8,777 bases of DNA from Planctomycetaceae bacterium. GTDB lineage: Bacteria > Planctomycetota > Planctomycetia > Pirellulales > UBA1268. The stretch covers positions 1-8,777 of the forward strand of contig SIAG01000164.1 in NCBI GenBank assembly GCA_009691925.1. The letters are read 5' to 3'. Position numbers and translations under genes: made by a program. Shown here piece after piece: positions 6,049-8,777 of the stretch (the first letter of the stretch is position 1; each line of letters opens with the position of its first letter). A model generated the notes under the pieces. It did no database searches. It had not been told where the DNA came from and saw only the letters and a program-made list of their open reading frames with translations.

Positions 6049-8777
6049 TTACCACCCCGACACCGCCGCTCCCCGCGGGATTACCCGCCGGGAGAACGAT
6101 GCATCGATCTTCGCCAGCTCCTCCCGCATCACCGTGATCGTCCGCCGGATCTGATCGGGGGTGTGCTTGGAGGTGATGAAGAACCGGAGCCGGGCGGCCC
6201 GTTCCTCGACGGCCGGATAGAGGATCGGCTGGACGCTGATCCCGCGAGCAAACAGGGCCCGCGACAGCTTGAGGCTGTTGATCGAGTTGCCGAGGATCAC
6301 CGGGATGATGGCCGTCCCGCCGGCCGACCCAGTGTCGAAGCCGGAATCCTTGGCAAGCTGGAGGAAGAGCCGGGAGTTGGCGAGGAGCTTCGTCACCCGG
6401 TCCGGCTGACGCTCGAGGAGCCGCAGCGCCGCGAGGGCCGCCCCGGCCGCCGCCGGCGGGAGCCCGACGGAGTAGACGAAGCCCGGCACGGTGTACTTGA
6501 GCCAGCGGACAAGCGACTTCGTGCCGGCGATGTAGCCGCCGCAGCTCCCGAACGCCTTGGAGAGCGTCCCCATCCACAGATCGACGTCGGCGGGGTCGAC
6601 GCCGAACTGCTCGCTCATTCCCCGCCCGCGCGCCCCCATGACGCCGATCGAGTGGGCCTCGTCGACCATGAGGAGGGCCTTGTACTTCTTCGCCATCGTC
6701 ACGAAGCGGGGGAGGTCGGAGAAGTCGCCGTCCATGCTGTAGACCCCCTCGATGACCACCAGCACGCGGCGGTACTGGCCGCGCACCTGCCGGAGGAGTT
6801 GCTCCGCGGCGTCGACGTCGTTGTGGGGGAAGGGGCGGCGACGGGCGCCGGAGAGGACGGCCCCTTGGAGGAGGCTGTTGTGGGCGAGAGCATCGTGGAG
6901 GATGAGATCCCCGGGGCCGACGACATGGCCGATGACCGTCTCGTTGGTGGCGTGGCCACCGACGAAGGTGATCGCGTCGTCGGTGCCGATGAACCGGGAG
7001 ATCGCCTGCTCGAGCTCCTTGTGGATGACCTTCTCGCCCGACACCAGCCGGCTCGCCGACACGCTTGAGCCGTAGCGATCCAGCGCCGCCTTCGCGGCCG
7101 CCGTCACCTCCGGCTCCCCCGACATGCCGAGGTAGTTGTAGGTCGCCCAGCTGATCAATTCCCGGCCGGCGATCTGTGTCCGGTCGTTGGTCAGCCCCTC
7201 GTGAACGCCGAAATAAGGATCCTCAAGGCCGGCATCCCGGACGAGCTTGAAGTTCTGCTCGAGAGCCCGGACCTCGGGGAACTCGGCGATGTCCCAGGCC
7301 TCGCGGGGGATCTCGTGGGTCACCGCGGTGACGGCCGGGTGCTGGGGGCCGGTCCCGGCCGACGCAGCCGGAGTGAGCCTGCCGGCGGCAGGGAGATTCG
7401 CCGCGGGCATGTGGTCGAGGATCGCCTCCACCACTTCTCGGCAGGTCTCGATCTGCGGGAGCACCTGCTCGGGGAAGCGTCCCCCGTAGGTCTCCTCCAG
7501 ACCGGTGACGATCTCCATCCGCTCCAGCGAGTCGAGCCCGAGCTCGACGATGTTGCTGTCGAGGGCGAGGTTTCCGGCCCGCTCCTTGGCGATGCTTCGG
7601 ACCTGACCAAACACCGCCTCGACGACTGACTCGGGAAGATCGCGCTGCGGTCGGCCCGAACGGGCCGACTCCCCCACCGGTCGGTGCCGGGCGAGGCGCG
7701 GAGCCTCCGCGCCGGGCCGCCCGGCCGGGGCCGCAAGCCGGGGGGCCTCGGTGACCGTCGAGCCGGCGATGCCTGGCTGGAGCCAGCCGATCTGCTGCTC
7801 CACCACTTCGAGCGTCCCGTCGAGGAACTGCCGCTTACAGGCATGCCGCTGGATCTTGCCGCTCGACGTCTTCGGGACGCTGTTGGGGCGGACGAGGACG
7901 ATTCCCTCGAGGGCGATTTCGTGCTCGATGGCGAGTTGGCGGCGGATCTTGTCGAACGCCTCCGTCATCTCCTCGCTGTCGCGTTTGCCCCGCTCCAGCT
8001 CGGCGACGACGACGACGCGCTCGCGCCCCTCGACGTCGACAGAGAAGGCCGCCACCGACCCGGCGCGGACGAGCGACCCGGCCGCCTCGACCGTCTGCTC
8101 GATGTCCTGCGGATAATGGTTGCGGCCGCGAATGATGATCAGGTCCTTGAGCCGGCCAGTCACGAACAGCTCGCCGTTGTCGAAGAACCCGAGGTCACCG
8201 GTGCGGAGGTAGGGGCCAGGGTTGGGCTGCCAGGTCTTGAGCGACTGCCGCTCCGACCCGGCATCGGGCCGGGCGAGCATGGCGCCGAACGTCGCCTGCG
8301 TCTCGTCGCTGCGGTTCCAGTACCCCTGGGCCACGCTCGGCCCGCTTACCCAGATCTCGCCGATCATTCCCGGCGGCAGGGCTTCGTTGGTGTGCGGGTC
8401 GACGATTCGGACATCCTGACCGTCGAGCTCACGCCCGCTGCCGACGAGCCGGCGGGTGCCAGGGGCGAAGCCGGAGCGGACCACCGCCGATCCGGTCTCG
8501 ATCGACGTCGCGTCGAAGGTGCGGATCACAGGCGGCTCAAACTTCATCCCGCCGGTCACCATCAGCGTGCTCTCGGCGAGGCCGTAGCAGGGGAAGAAAG
8601 CCTCGCGGCGGAAGCCGCACGGCGCGAAAGCCTCCGAGAAGGCGTCGATCGTCTCGGGGCGGACCGGCTCGGCGCCATTGAAGGCCAGCGACCAGTTGGA
8701 GAGATCGAGCGAGCGGCGCTGCTCGGGGGTGATCTTCCGGACACACAATTCGTAGGCGAAGTTCGGGCCGCCGCTGA
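6049..8777 (-). CDS. Fused fatty-acyl-AMP ligase / acyl carrier protein / alpha-oxoamine synthase (N-terminus missing)
   Basis: The frame is open from the right edge to the stop at 6049-6051, leaving 908 visible residues (residue 1 = codon 8773-8775). Residues 1 to about 325 are the later part of a fatty-acyl-AMP ligase. They show 'SGGPNFAYELC', 'CYGLAESTLMVTGG', a segment before 'RRLVGSGR' resembling the FAAL-specific insertion, 'TGDLGFF' (Asp194), 'GRLKDLIIIRGRNHYP' and 'TSSGKIQR' with catalytic Lys307. Residues about 379-456 are an acyl carrier domain, with the phosphopantetheine Ser416 in 'LGLDSLERME'. Residues about 490-895 are a PLP fold-type I alpha-oxoamine synthase, with His632 in 'ALAHNSL' (stacks on PLP), Asp705 in 'VDEAHSIGV' and Schiff-base Lys740 in 'GTLSKAFGS'. 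The likely chemistry is fatty acid adenylation, loading on the carrier, then decarboxylative condensation with an amino acid to a long-chain amino ketone, as in sphingoid-base synthesis. The amino acid is unknown. Roughly 250-300 ligase residues lie outside the window. Confidence 0.92.
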   Translation of the reverse strand, partial: SGGPNFAYELCVRKITPEQRRSLDLSNWSLAFNGAEPVRPETIDAFSEAFAPCGFRREAFFPCYGLAESTLMVTGGMKFEPPVIRTFDATSIETGSAVVRSGFAPGTRRLVGSGRELDGQDVRIVDPHTNEALPPGMIGEIWVSGPSVAQGYWNRSDETQATFGAMLARPDAGSERQSLKTWQPNPGPYLRTGDLGFFDNGELFVTGRLKDLIIIRGRNHYPQDIEQTVEAAGSLVRAGSVAAFSVDVEGRERVVVVAELERGKRDSEEMTEAFDKIRRQLAIEHEIALEGIVLVRPNSVPKTSSGKIQRHACKRQFLDGTLEVVEQQIGWLQPGIAGSTVTEAPRLAAPAGRPGAEAPRLARHRPVGESARSGRPQRDLPESVVEAVFGQVRSIAKERAGNLALDSNIVELGLDSLERMEIVTGLEETYGGRFPEQVLPQIETCREVVEAILDHMPAANLPAAGRLTPAASAGTGPQHPAVTAVTHEIPREAWDIAEFPEVRALEQNFKLVRDAGLEDPYFGVHEGLTNDRTQIAGRELISWATYNYLGMSGEPEVTAAAKAALDRYGSSVSASRLVSGEKVIHKELEQAISRFIGTDDAITFVGGHATNETVIGHVVGPGDLILHDALAHNSLLQGAVLSGARRRPFPHNDVDAAEQLLRQVRGQYRRVLVVIEGVYSMDGDFSDLPRFVTMAKKYKALLMVDEAHSIGVMGARGRGMSEQFGVDPADVDLWMGTLSKAFGSCGGYIAGTKSLVRWLKYTVPGFVYSVGLPPAAAGAALAALRLLERQPDRVTKLLANSRLFLQLAKDSGFDTGSAGGTAIIPVILGNSINSLKLSRALFARGISVQPILYPAVEERAARLRFFITSKHTPDQIRRTITVMREELAKIDASFSRRVIPRGAAVSGW

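Noticed and set aside
5926..7068. Long open frame (380 codons) on the plus strand
   Set aside because: It is antisense to the synthase domain and the thioesterase start, and its product is an Arg/Glu/Asp-rich shadow with no recognisable motif.
8746..8748. TTG as a start codon for the large minus-strand gene
   Set aside because: The frame continues upstream to the window edge and encodes 'SGGPNFAYE', a typical internal segment of fatty-acyl-AMP ligases. The true start is therefore outside the window.

Overview
The window is GC-rich, densely coding bacterial DNA carrying six protein genes, two of them cut by the window edges. The mix points to a planctomycete, probably Pirellulales-like. It includes a PQQ-type beta-propeller protein, a xylose-isomerase-like TIM-barrel enzyme, a secreted TraB/TIKI-type protein, a large cysteine-free beta-barrel protein with an 'FFNYDRLAYG' start and a 'GNRFEGGW' motif, and a fused lipid-type megaenzyme. 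The assignment rests on protein style rather than on a marker gene, so it is an inference.

Layout. Positions 3-980 (+) hold the 3' part of a PQQ-like beta-propeller protein. Positions 1228-2115 (+) encode a sugar phosphate isomerase/epimerase-like TIM barrel. A short hairpin at 2148-2162 separates it from the convergent TraB/TIKI-family gene at 2172-3188 (-). The 247-bp divergent region 3189-3435 contains a clear Shine-Dalgarno on each side and a perfect 14-bp palindrome. Positions 3436-5319 (+) encode a putative outer-membrane beta-barrel protein with an internal polyglycine run and six copies of a 7-residue N-[NT]-Q-G-G-G-G repeat. A long near-perfect hairpin at 5370-5408 sits in the next convergent gap.

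From 5496 to the right edge everything reads on the minus strand. A large gene enters from the right (6049-8777, N-terminus missing) and encodes a fatty-acyl-AMP ligase, an acyl carrier protein and a PLP-dependent alpha-oxoamine synthase in one chain. It is followed 67 bp later by a small hotdog-fold thioesterase (5496-5981). The likely reading is that the ligase activates a fatty acid and loads it on the carrier domain. The synthase would then condense the acyl group with an amino acid to give a long-chain amino ketone, a 3-ketosphinganine-like or related product. The thioesterase could hydrolyse stalled acyl groups. This module is the most interesting item in the window; its substrate and product cannot be read from sequence alone. 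The other four genes show no obvious pathway link to it or to one another.
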